NCBI GenBank assembly: GCA_008704415.1 | Contig: VXIS01000529.1 | Span: 1 to 20,380 of the forward strand | DNA: 20,380 bases | Direction: 5' to 3' | Origin: Sphaerosporella brunnea | Lineage: Eukaryota; Ascomycota; Pezizomycetes; Pezizales; Pyronemataceae | Shown: piece by piece, positions 8,466 through 18,382 of the stretch | Layout of the letters: each line of letters opens with the position of its first letter | Numbering within the stretch: position 1 is the stretch's first letter | Notes under the pieces: model-generated | Told to the model about the DNA's origin: nothing | Seen by the model: the letters and a program-made list of their open reading frames with translations, nothing else | Databases searched by the model: none | Made by a program: the position numbers and the translations under genes

Positions 8466-10100
8466 ATGGGTTCATATACCTTGAGAAAGTCGTGTGTCAA
8501 GGTATGAGATTACGCGACTTCTGGCTAATCCTTGTTTGTGTGGATTAACAACGTAACAGGAAGTTGATGGGCCATACAAGTTTGAGATTGGCGAACGGGA
8601 TGTATGTTTTGTCCGAAGTTTTTTATCATCGCTTGAGATCTTTTTTAACATATTCGCAGGACAAATACGCCAAGATCCGCTGGAAGACTAAAGACCTTGA
8701 GACATGGGAGGCGCCAAGCTATGCTTGGTTATTCAGCTCCGTGCATGATGAAATAATGCAACGGTAAGTTGCTTACAGTCTTGCTGGACCTTTTTTTTTT
8801 CTGGAGGACCGGATTAGAAGAACGTCTTGCTAATTTTCTCTTTGCTTAGTGTGGCCTTACGGCCGAAAAGATCGTTTTCTGGATCTGCTTCCGAGGACGA
8901 TGACCGTGCTTTGACAAAGAAAAAGGCCAAAATCGTACCATTACAGTCACTAGGAATTTATACTCCCGATGCACCCAAGTACAACAGCAAGCCGGTATGT
9001 ACAGCACAAGCTCCCGAATGACGCCCATTATGAAGCCAGCACTAACATACAAAAGAAATACGAAAACGGAAATAGCTTGATAGTGGTCAACCGTGCTGCC
9101 CAGCAGCAAAAGCCGGACTACATCGCGTTCATGAAGAAGTTGGCCAAGCTTCCGGGACCTCAGATTACCCTCGTCAACGAAGTCGATGATGACCCGTCTC
9201 CGCCTGTTGACTTTGAGTTCCTAGACAAGCTCAAGCTGGGGGATGGCCTTACGGCCTACGACCCCAGCTCCCAGGTGTGGGGCTGCAATTGCCCCACATC
9301 TGGGTGCGTCGACCCGACCAGTTGTACTGATTTCGATGATTTCGAACCAGACTCTCCGCACCGGATGTTCGCCTACGGCAAGCACGGGAGGCTCCTCTCT
9401 GCGCGTGGCAACGAGGTTGCAATATACGAATGCAACCTTAATTGCCCGTGCGATATGGGTTGTGTAAACCGCTTGGTTCAGAGGGGACGCAAAATCCCCC
9501 TGGAGATCTTCAAAACCGCCAACAAGGGATGGGGTGAGTGATTTATTATGATGGCCCCACACTTTCATCGCTAACAAGGCGTCAGGATTGCGTTGTCCGC
9601 AGAAGCTCCAGCGTGGGGTGCTGGTCGAGGTCTACCTTGGTGAAGTAATCACATCAGAAGAAGCGGACAAGCGATATGGATTCGGTGAAGGTGTCAGCTA
9701 CTTGTTCCAGCTGGACAAGTTCAGCACAATCCTCGAAAAACATCACCAAGACGAGCTGTCAGCAGGCATGGCTGGAGCGGAAGAGGAGGACAGTGGAGAG
9801 GACAGCCCCTATTGCATCGACGGCAAGCAATGCGGAAGCGTGGCTAGGTTCATCAATCACTCGTGCCAGCCCAACTTGGACGTGTACTGCGTTGTCAGTG
9901 ACCGTCGAGACGGACGAGTATACGATATCGCTCTGTTCACCAACCGCATCATTGAGGCTGGAGAGGAGCTTACCTTCTCGTACACTGAGCGTCACCCAAA
10001 AATGATGGATTCCAAGAAGGCGGGAACTGACTACGCAAAGTGCCTTTGTGGCGCTAAGAAATGTGCCGGATACCTGTGGACGGCTCAAAACGTCGACTAG
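8466..10100 (+). CDS. clr4: Histone H3 lysine-9 methyltransferase, Clr4/DIM-5/SUV39 type (pre-SET, SET, post-SET)
   Basis: It uses S-adenosylmethionine to methylate H3K9 in heterochromatin. Exons are 8466-8501, 8560-8601, 8660-8763, 8850-8994, 9056-9533 and 9586-10100, giving 439 residues. Residues about 12-55 resemble a degenerate chromodomain (YKFEIGERD, IRWKTKDLETWEAP). Pre-SET zinc cysteines are at 186, 188, 193, 199, 235, 239, 241 and 245: eight, where DIM-5 has nine. SET motifs are GWG (267-269), YLGEVI, RFINHSC (356-362) and ELTFSY with the catalytic Tyr at 401; Ser replaces the common Asp in TFDY. Post-SET is CxCxxxxC (421, 423, 428). An acidic insert (about 329-343) interrupts the SET domain. 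All introns have GT..AG ends, and 8995-9055 has a good CTAAC branch point. The start was chosen as the ATG whose exon splices in frame to the chromodomain-like exon. Confidence 0.92.
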
Positions 10101-10399
10101 CCTCTTGGAGGGTCCATCCTTTTTTCTCACTTTTTTCCATGCCTCCACGACTGTTTTTACATCGCTTTTTTTTTACCCTTCTGTTGTTGATGGCGTTTCT
10201 TCTGATAGATTTAGCAAGGCTTGAGTGGAGGAGAGAGGCATTGTTAGAGCTATTTCTGTCAAAAGAAGTAGAAGGAAGGCTGAGAAAATGGGAATGGCTG
10301 TACTAAAATTTCTGTTTGTTTTTCTACTAGTACAGGCTATAGCATACAAAATGATTTGTATCTCTTCTGGCTGTACATCTCCTAGGGCGTTCTTTTTGA
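10101..10399. other. 3' region of the methyltransferase gene
   Basis: T-rich 3' untranslated sequence grading into the AT-rich block. No gene seen. Confidence 0.5.
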
Positions 10400-11050
10400 A
10401 TAACTGAGTAGTCAAAGATGTAGTGGTAGTATTAGGGAAATTTTCGAGTAGCTTTACTATTGGTAAAAATAGTTTTTGCAAAAGGTATTAGCATTCAATT
10501 TTTTTTAAAAAAAAAAAAACTTTTTTAAAAAAGGGTATGGCATTCAAGCTGAAACTCCAATTGCTTTTGAGCTTTAACTATTATTTGTAAGGAGGCATTT
10601 TAAATTAAGAAATTAACGGCTAAAATAGATATTTTCTAGGTGAGCAGGTATAATTAACCGAAAAACAGCATAACACATAAAGAAGTTAATATGGTGCTGA
10701 TAATTCTAATAAGCATAAACTGTAAGGTTTACCCTCCACTAGTTGAAGCTTTACTAATAGTTAAACTAATATAGGTACAGAGTAAATAGAATAAAGCGAA
10801 ACACATATTACCTACCCTTCTGCTTTTTTTTTGCCATAAAGGACCATAGAAAACTATACAACCTGATTGTAAAAGCATGTCTAGATAAGTCTAAAATCAA
10901 GTTTTTCTAATTGAAAAGTTACTCAACAATATAGCCTACATTCTCATACAGTGTTTAGAGTAATTTATAGGCTCTGGACTAGCTTCAATATCTCCTGATT
11001 GTTTTACTAACAGCTGTGATTATACTGTTATTTATCTCAAAAGTCTACGG
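10400..11050. other. AT-rich, gene-free block
   Basis: Base composition changes visibly here: A and T dominate, TA, CTA and TTA are frequent, and no long open frame exists on either strand. It includes a mirrored T/A run at 10499-10532 flanked by a short direct repeat (GTATTAGCATTCAA and GTATGGCATTCAA). This is what an old, heavily mutated transposon looks like, but no element can be recognised. Confidence 0.55.
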
Positions 11051-11190
11051 TTTTTTTTTTCCCCCCCTTCTCTTTTTTTTTTTTTTTCTTTTTTCTTTTC
11101 TTTTTTTCCCATATTTTTTCCTGCTTTTTACCCCCTCTTTTTTCCCTATTTTTTTCTCTATTTTTTTCCTATTTTTCCCCATTTTTCTTA
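11051..11190. repeat. Polypyrimidine low-complexity tract
   Basis: About 140 bp of almost pure T with short C runs on the plus strand. Frames through it give Phe/Pro/Leu-rich artefacts and are not treated as genes. Confidence 0.85.
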
Positions 11191-11493
11191 TTCTGGAGTC
11201 CTGGGTTTTTGCCTGCTGCTGCTTATTTACGGCGTTCCAACATCAGTGATACAAGCCTTCGTTGCACACTAAATAAACAACGATCGCAACGTCACGCATC
11301 CCCGCATTCGCGGTAGCGGCGGCTGCACTGTTAAGGTTGAGGTTGACGTAGTTGCTTATTTTCCGTGGACCACCGCGAAACGGGATGTCCCTCCCCCATA
11401 GAAAGTTTAAGGTTTGCGCGCTAGGGAGTTATTACCGCTGCAAAGCACTTCCCGGGCTTGCGCTTTTGCGTGATTCCCGGGGTTTATAAACTT

Positions 11494-11522
11494 CACCCCG
11501 CGCCCCCGCCCCCGCCCCCCCT
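11494..11522 (-). other. Potential G-quadruplex (C-run cluster on the plus strand)
   Basis: On the minus strand four G-runs of 7, 5, 5 and 4 are separated by loops of 1, 1 and 3 bases, which fits the standard G-quadruplex pattern. On the plus strand it lies just after the palindromic GTTTATAAAC. No gene start follows. Confidence 0.6.
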
Positions 11523-12249
11523 TCCCGCAATCCTTGACCAATGCGGAAACACGGATCGGATGACTGGTACGTGCTGCAAAGTATTGGAGTCTGTAGCGCT
11601 TCTGACGTTTAATACTGGGATAATAGGTTGGTGCGGGCTACGTCTACGCGGGGCTGCATTTACAACCAAAAAAATGCAGCTGCAGCCAGTGGCTGGAACC
11701 TACATACTCGAAGGAGGAAATCATGGAGCTCAATTGGGGGGGGGGGGGTTCAAATCACCAGATCGAGAAAGTCTTGCGAGATCCGCATATTGTTGGTTCT
11801 AAATGTCTGCCCCGAATATGGCCACGAGAGGATCTGATGCTGACTGTGGATCGGGAGAACCACAGTCGACAATGCCTGGCATTCTGTGTTCACTCATAGC
11901 TGGTGCAGAAAAAAATGCAGCGCTGTGCTCGATGAGAACAGTCCTCCTCAGATCGCAAAGTTTACATACTAAGAGACGACTCGGAATCCAATCTGGCAAA
12001 TTAAACCGAAACCCCCCGCCTACCACACACACTTATTTGCTGGCTGGTGTTTCTTCCGATCTGGGGGGGGGAGGGGGTTATGGAATGTGGCATGTCGGGG
12101 ACCGCGAAACTTGGAGGAGCGCTGCCCGGATATATTGGGAATGGCTTGCAGCATGCGGCATTACCCAACACCCCCCAGGCCCGGTTTTCCGTCCATCTTT
12201 GGAGAGAGAAAAAAGAAATCCCAAAACAGAGTGGGCCAGGCGTACATTG
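11523..12249. other. Unassigned region before the tandem array
   Basis: Two long G-runs (about 11738-11748 and 12063-12076) and overlapping open frames without recognisable motifs. No gene can be supported. Confidence 0.5.
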
Positions 12250-14469
12250 AAATGTTGAGGCTGGAGCCTACGCTGGGAGGAATTGCGCTGGGATGCGTCC
12301 GCTGAAAGACTTGAGGGAGCGGGATCAAAGATACTGCTTGCTGGAAATCACTCGCTCTTCGCTTTCTGGATGCTCAACAGCCATATGCACCTCCGGTTTC
12401 TATTCTCTATCCCAAGCTCTGGAGATCTCCAAACACTATCCTTTCCAGGAAATGGCGAAGCCAGGATACCAGTGAAGCTGTGAAGGACTCGTTACGGCAT
12501 CATGGTGGAAAGCAAATTGAAGTTCTTACTTCGAGATTCGAATGTTGAGGCCGAATAAATGAGACTGGATCCTACGATGGAAGGAATTGCGCTGGGATGC
12601 GTCCGCTGGAAGACATGAGGGAGCGGGATCAAAGATACTGCTTGCTGGAAATCACTCGCTCTTCGCTTTCTGGATGCTCAACAGCCATATGCACCTCCGG
12701 TTTCTATTCTCTATCCCAAGCTCTGGAGATCTCCAAACACTATCCTTTCCAGGAAATGGCGAAGCCAGGATACCAGTGAAGCTGTGAAGGACTCGTTACG
12801 GCATCATGGTGGAAAGCAAATTGAAGTTCTTACTTCGAGATTCGAATGTTGAGGCCGAATAAATGAGACTGGATCCTACGATGGAAGGAATTGCGCTGGG
12901 ATGCGTCCGCTGGAAGACATGAGGGAGCGGGATCAAAGATACTGCTTGCTGAAAATCACTTGCTCTGTGCTCAGCAATATACATCTTCGGTTTCTATTCT
13001 CGATCCCAAGCTTGGGGGATCTCCAAACACTATCCTTTCCAGGAAATGGCGGAGTCAGGATACCAGTGAAGATGTGAAGGACTTGTTACGGCATCATGGT
13101 GGAAAGCAAACTGAGGTTCTTACTTCGAATGTTGAGGCCGAATAAATGAGACTGGAGCCTACGATGGAAGGAATTGCGCTGGGATGCGTCCGCTGAAAGA
13201 CTTGAGGGAGCGGGATCAAAGATACTGCTTGCTGGAAATCACTCGCTCTTCGCTTTCTGGATGCTCAACAGCCATATGCACCTCCGGTTTCTATTCTCTA
13301 TCCCAAGCTCTGGAGATCTCCAAACACTATCCTTTCCAGGAAATGGCGAAGTCAGGATACCAGTGAAGCTGTGAAGGACCTGTTATGGCATCATGGTGGA
13401 AAGCAAACTGAATTTCTTACTTCGAGATTCGAAGGTTGAGGCCGAATAAATGAGGCTGGAGCCTACGATGGAAGGAATTGCGCTGGGATGCGTCCGCTGG
13501 AAGGCATGAGGGAGCGGGAGAGGGATCAAAGATACTGCTTGCTGGAAATTACTCGCTCTGTGCTTTCTGGATGCTCAGCAGTCATATACACCTCCGGTTT
13601 TTATTCTTTATCCCAAGCTTAGGAGATCTCCAAACACTATCCTTTCCAGGGAAATGGCGACGTCAGGATACCAGTGAAGACGTGAAGGACCTGTTATGGC
13701 ATCATGGTGGAAAGCAAACTGAGGTTCTTACCTCGAATGTTGAGGCCGAATCAATGAGACTGGAGCCTACGACGGAAGGAATGCGTCCGCTGGAAGACAT
13801 GAGGGAGCGGGATCAAAGATACTGCTTGCTGGAAATTACTCGCTCTGTGCTTTCTGGATGCTCAGCAGCCATATGCATCTCCGGCTTGTATTCTTTATCC
13901 CAAGCTCTGGAGATCTCCAAACACTATCCTTTCCAGGAAATGGCGAAGTCAGACATAAGGGAGAGGGATCAAAGATACTGCTTGTTGGAAATTACTCGCT
14001 CTGTGCTTTCTGGATGCTCAGCAGTCATATACACCCCCGGTTTCTAGTCTCTATTCCAATCCACGCTCGAGAAATCTCCAAACGCTATTCTTTCCAGGGA
14101 AATGGCGACGTCAGCTCCCACCGGTGAGGATATGGAGCACTTGTTATGGCATCATCTTATTTCGGATTTTGAGGCCAAATAAATGAGACTGGAGCCTACG
14201 ATGGAAGGAATTGCGCTGGGATACGTCCGCTGGAAGACATGAGGGAGCGAAATCAAAGATACTGCTTGCTGGAAATCACTCGCTCTGTGCTCAGCAACAT
14301 ACATCTCCGGTTTCTAGTCTCGATCCCAAGCTTGGGAGATCTCCAAACACTATCCTTTCCAGGGAAATGGCGAAGTCAGTTCCTACCGGTGAGGATATGA
14401 AGCACTTGTTATGGCATCACGGTCGAAAGCGAACTGAAGTTCTTACTTCGAATGTTGAGGCCGAATAAA
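12250..14469 (+). repeat. Tandem array of a ~304-bp unit, about seven to eight copies
   Basis: Unit starts (ATGAGRCTGGANCCTACG) lie at 12559, 12863, 13146, 13450, 13754 and 14183; a first, junction-truncated unit begins near 12250. Spacing is 304, 283, 304, 304 and 429 bp. The 283-bp unit (12863) and the last unit (14183) share a 21-bp deletion after CTCTGTGCTCAGCAA. The 429-bp interval is one truncated unit joined near 13955 to a second truncated unit. Each unit holds a 60-66-codon open frame (for example 12597-12779, beginning MRPLEDMRERDQRYCLLEI), but 304 is not a multiple of three and stops end each frame, so this is not one repeat protein. Identity is very high between the first, second and fourth units and lower towards the right end. 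It is probably a local satellite; its origin is unknown. Confidence 0.92.
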
Positions 14470-15219
14470 TACACAGAGTTGTTGGAAGAACGATCCTGCT
14501 TTCGCCAAGGGGCTCGGTGGTGCTGCGTCGTCGTCATCGTTTCTTCTCTCAAGATGGGAGATTTTTTGGCCCACTTTTCCGTGACGATTGATACGCGCTT
14601 TAATGCGGTTTACACGGCTGATTAGCGTACGGATGATTGAACAAGCGGAGGTGCTATATTGATGGGTCGATTGGCTACGGAGGGAACAAATGGCATTGAT
14701 CTACCAGCTATGGTGCGAAGTCGAGACTTAGTGAGACACCTCATGAGACTCAGCGGCCGATGTCATGAGACAATAATTGCAATAGACGTCTCATCATCTA
14801 CCTACATCGCTACATACACGGGGCTCTCTCGAATTCGATAAAGCGGCACTCACTCCAGATCCTCGAGACGGATATATAGTTTCATCTCGATTTTCTTCGA
14901 ATTCGCAAGCTTGGGCTGGCTTGTCCAATGGATACTCGAGGAGTTAATAAGTACAATTGGCGCTCAGTGCTTCTTTGGTCGATGGCGTCTCGCGTGCTGG
15001 AGAGCGAAGCGCTCGCGCCAGCGTTTCACGGAGAGTCAGAGCGCGCGGCAAATCCCCCAGAAACCGAATTGCACAGCCCAGTCCATTACCAAAGCTTGAC
15101 CAAGCAAGCGAGTTGTGAGTTTTTTCGCCTCGGGCCGAAGCTTCGAAGGCTAAAACCTTTGTTGTGTGTGGCTTTTCAGCCCTGTCGGCGGGCGGAGGGT
15201 TCCGGGGCTAAGTGAGTTG
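14470..15219. other. Unassigned region after the tandem array
   Basis: Contains a 7-bp inverted repeat ATGAGAC/GTCTCAT (14765-14771 and 14788-14794) and related GAGAC/CATGAGAC motifs nearby. An open frame at 14928-15215 has no recognisable motif. No gene can be supported. Confidence 0.5.
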
Positions 15220-15830
15220 TCAACCCAGGCTGTGCGGGCATCTCTTATGACGACATCTCATCGAGAAGGCCATTGCGGATTCTGCGGCGATGGTTGGGGA
15301 CGCTTTGGATGGTTTTGTTGACCCGAGTGAGCGCTGGTGCGTCACTGACGTGTGGTTGGATTTGTGACAGCTGGAGGCTGTGTCAATTCTGCCTGCTGTT
15401 GTCATCTCGCAGTAGGTCATATCGATGTCGCTTTCAATATGGCCATGCTAACGATTGTAGATCATCGCTCGGGATACTGCTGCAAGTCGCTGATGGGCTC
15501 AATGATATCGATCACAATGATTCCTCTGCGGCTCACAGAAAACACCGCATGCCGGTGGAATCTACGGAAGAGGCCTTTTCGTCAATTCCTACGTCAAGTT
15601 CGCCCCGCCACAGTTGAGAGAGGCAGTACGCAACGGCAAGGTCTGTCGTGGAGAATCACAGATGGTTGTCCGGAAGTTCGAAGCACAAAACCCCTGCCTG
15701 TGGCTCAGCACGAGCAGGCGGCCAGCAAGCAGAACACACACAAGATCCGCGATCTGCCTCACTCAATCCGCGGATGTCCCTGAACACGTGTGCATCGATG
15801 TTTTGCAAACAAGGTCAATTTTTTAAAAAA
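15220..15830 (+). pseudogene. Possible gene relic with intron-like boundaries, family unknown
   Basis: Short plus-strand stretches look protein-coding: IEKAIADSAAMVGDALDGFV (about 15262-15321) and, after an acceptor-like CTCACAG at 15532-15538, HAGGIYGRGLFVNSYVKF followed by APPQLREAVRNGK to about 15640. Intron-like GTGAGC..CACTGAC..GACAG (about 15327-15369) and GTAGGT..GCTAAC..TTGTAG (about 15411-15461) lie between them. I could not connect all pieces in one frame and do not recognise the family. It may be a decayed gene, a gene with more introns than I resolved, or chance. Confidence 0.28.
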
Positions 15831-16549
15831 AATCTGCCCTCTCTCTTTCGCCTTGCACCACCTCTTCGCGCTGCTGCGGTTCCGGCAAGATTCGGTGGTT
15901 GGTGATGATGCAGGGTGGGAAACTAGGCATCCACCATCCAGTCACAGTGCTAGTTGCTTGGGGGCTGCATTTCGCATCATTGGCCCGCTTTGCGCCGCCA
16001 ACAGAGGTCGCACCTGGAGAGTATCATCAGTGGGGCGATCTGAGGTTCTTTCACGCCTTCGATGATGGCGATGGAGGATTGATGAGGGAAGGACAGGCAG
16101 GGAGGCCCTGGAGGGGAGGGGGGCGTGTTTGCTGCGCTGGTTGCCCTCCTCCGCTCGTTTCTCCCCCCCAGCGGCAACAGCGCAGACGGCTGTGTTCTCC
16201 CAGCCCCAACAACCCACCCAGCAAGCCCCTCCTTCCGCGCCATTGTGCGCTGTGCAACCTGCCTGCAGCTGGCGCTGGTGCTGGCTGTTTTAATAAGGAC
16301 CCCCGCCCGCCCATCGTCCCTCTTCCCCTCTCCTCTCCACCAGAAGCTGACACCACCCCCAACCCACCTGCCCACCCACCATACATAACTAACGCCATCC
16401 CCTCCCTCTTCCTTCTCCTCTTTCTCCTCCTCTTTCTCTCGTGACCGCCATATCCTCCCGAGTTGGATTCAAAAACCTCTTTTTCCATCTCCGTGGCTTA
16501 TAGCCCCTCTCATCCCACCGAAACGAAACCGCAAACACAAGCACCAGCT
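15831..16549 (+). promoter_or_regulatory. Promoter and leader region of the coiled-coil protein gene
   Basis: GC-rich intergenic DNA ending in a strongly C/T-rich stretch (about 16300-16440) directly before the gene, typical of fungal transcription start regions. Overlapping frames on both strands here are low-complexity artefacts. Confidence 0.4.
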
Positions 16550-17990
16550 ATGAGTTCGTGGAACTACGCCAACCCCCCGCGCTTTGAATACGCCCCTACC
16601 CCCCCGCCGCCTGCAGAGCCAACCTATGTAGTCCCACCGCCGCCACCGAGCGCCTTCTCGCCACATGGCCCCGTAGAATACACCTATGCGGCGCCGCCGT
16701 CGCCTCTTGTAGTTGCCGCCTCCCCTGCGCCGTCGATCGGCGGCCCCTCGCGGGGTTCCTCTCAGGTGCGTTCGGAATACATCGCTGGCAAGCGGGAATA
16801 CCTAGCGCCCGGCGGGTACAACGGCGGATTATCCCGCTCCAACAGCGAGCGCGGGCGAGAGCGCGGACAGATCGTGCTTGAGAGCCGCCGCATGGGCGGA
16901 CACAGCCGCAGTAGGAGCGGCCAGCTCGAGATTTCTCGGACGAAATACTATGTGGACGACGACGGTTACAGCAACTACTCTGCCTCGAGCTATGGCGCGG
17001 ATAGTCGGGGCCATAGCCGCTCGCATTCGCGAGCCCGCAGCCAGAGCCGTAGGGGACACTCGAGAACCCCTAGCTGCGGTAGCTCGGACTATGACGATAA
17101 CGATGACGGGCGCTATGCACTCGCTGTGCGTGGGCCGTCAAAGCAGGAGATGGAGCTGAACAAGAAGCTGGCAGAGGTGCAGAAGCAGCTGGAGGCGGTG
17201 CAGGTGAATGCTGAGAAAAAGCGGCTGGAAGACGAGGCAAAGCGCTTGGAGAAACTGCGGACAGCCGAAGTCGAGCGCTTGGTAGCGGAGAAGATCTTGC
17301 AACAAAAGAAGGCGGAGGAGCTGAAGGCGAAGGAAGAGAAAAGGAAGTTAGAGGAAGAGAAGAAACGCATCGAAGAAGCGGCCAACAAGATCTTGGAGGA
17401 GCGGGCTGCGGCCCAAAAAGCGGCCGCTGCTGCAGCCGCTGCTGCGGCGGAGAAGCAGAAAGCTGATATCCAAGCCGCCCTTGCCGCCGAGAGGGCGAAG
17501 TATGACGCTGCTCAACAGGGGAAGAAGACATATACCCGCTTCTCCAAAGCGCACCTGTGCAAGGAGGCGCTAGAGGAACGGGGGGTTCAATTCAGTGAGG
17601 AGGTGAGCTTGCAGTTCTTTTCTTGTTCGTACCTACTGTGTAGAAGAGGCACTAACTTTATGGCAGGAGGACTACTTCTTGGTGCACCGCTTTGTCGAGA
17701 AGTCAGAGCAGCAATTCCTTTGGAACCGGACAAAGGAAATCAGGGGTACGTTCTCCATTGATGATCATTGTCTAAAACCTTACTGATACGTCGCAGAGTA
17801 CTACAAACAAATCCAAGAAGCTGCGGACAGGGCTCCTACTGTCCAGGGCCCTAACGGCACCTGGGTGAAGTACGTCCAGATTGCCGGCCAGCCATATCCC
17901 ATTGCTCTGCCCGTGACTATCACGCACACGCCCGGCGGCGGACAGACGCAGCGAGTGGGGAAGATCAAGTGGACCGACATTTTCAAATGA
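16550..17990 (+). CDS. Proline- and Ser/Arg-rich coiled-coil protein of unknown function
   Basis: Exons are 16550-17602, 17667-17745 and 17797-17990, giving 441 residues. Order of regions: a Pro/Tyr-rich N-terminus (MSSWNYANPPRFEYAP onward, about 1-75); a Gly/Ser/Arg-rich stretch with RS and SR dipeptides (about 90-190, for example GHSRSRSG and RSHSRARSQSRRGHS); a long Lys/Glu/Ala coiled coil (about 197-322) with a run of ten alanines; and a globular-looking C-terminus (KAHLCKEALEERG, DYFLVHRFVEK, IKWTDIFK). No signal peptide or membrane segment is seen. ATG at 16550 was chosen because the frame extends upstream only to a TTG. Both introns restore the frame into protein-like sequence, with a CTAAC branch point in the first. 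The C-terminal region looks conserved, but I cannot name a family. RS-type repeats could mean a phosphorylated or RNA-linked protein; this is a guess. Confidence 0.82.
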
Positions 17991-18382
17991 TAAACTAGCC
18001 CTCGGCAAGAAACGAGAAGCGGTGATGAGAAGCCACTCGAGTATGTTCTCATCGAGTTGGTGAGATTTTTGGTTTACCTTTTTTTTTATCTTTTTTATCT
18101 TCCAGATACATGAGAAAAATATCAGTGGAGGGAGAGGTGTTGTGTGCTTATGATGTCTCGTTTATATGAATCTATCTGCTTTATGGCCTGATTTTTCATG
18201 GTGGTATTTTGTCTGGATGGTCCGTCCTGTCGAGAAAGTTTGGAGGTTATCTAGTTTTTTCTGTTTTCTCGTTTTTCTTTTTTTTATATCTTTTGTTTGT
18301 GTTTGCGACGTTCATATTCACGATTTGGGTTTTCATCACGAGAAATCTCCCTCCATTTTGCAAGAATGAAGACAAACACCGC
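17991..18382. other. 3' regions between two converging genes
   Basis: T-rich 3' untranslated DNA of the coiled-coil gene (+) and prefoldin 5 gene (-). No other gene seen. Confidence 0.6.

Noticed and set aside
8237..8548. 103-codon frame in the leader of the methyltransferase gene
   Set aside because: Hydrophobic, T-rich composition fits a pyrimidine-rich leader intron, and it runs through the true ATG in another frame.
11016..11249. Phe/Pro-rich 77-codon frame
   Set aside because: Translation of a pure polypyrimidine tract.
11748..11775. GGTTCAAATC resembling a tRNA T-arm
   Set aside because: No acceptor stem, D-arm or anticodon arm can be folded around it; it follows a long G-run.
12250..14469. 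Tandem repeats as a CRISPR array or a repeat-protein gene
   Set aside because: Units are ~304 bp without short repeats and unique spacers, the host is eukaryotic, and the unit length shifts the frame with stops in each copy.
15942..16488. Overlapping minus-strand frames of 91-145 codons
   Set aside because: Low-complexity Gly/Arg-rich shadows of the C/T-rich leader, with no motif or splice support.
16463..16549. N-terminal extension of the coiled-coil protein
   Set aside because: It would need a TTG start and lies in a C/T-rich leader; ATG at 16550 is the first good start in frame.
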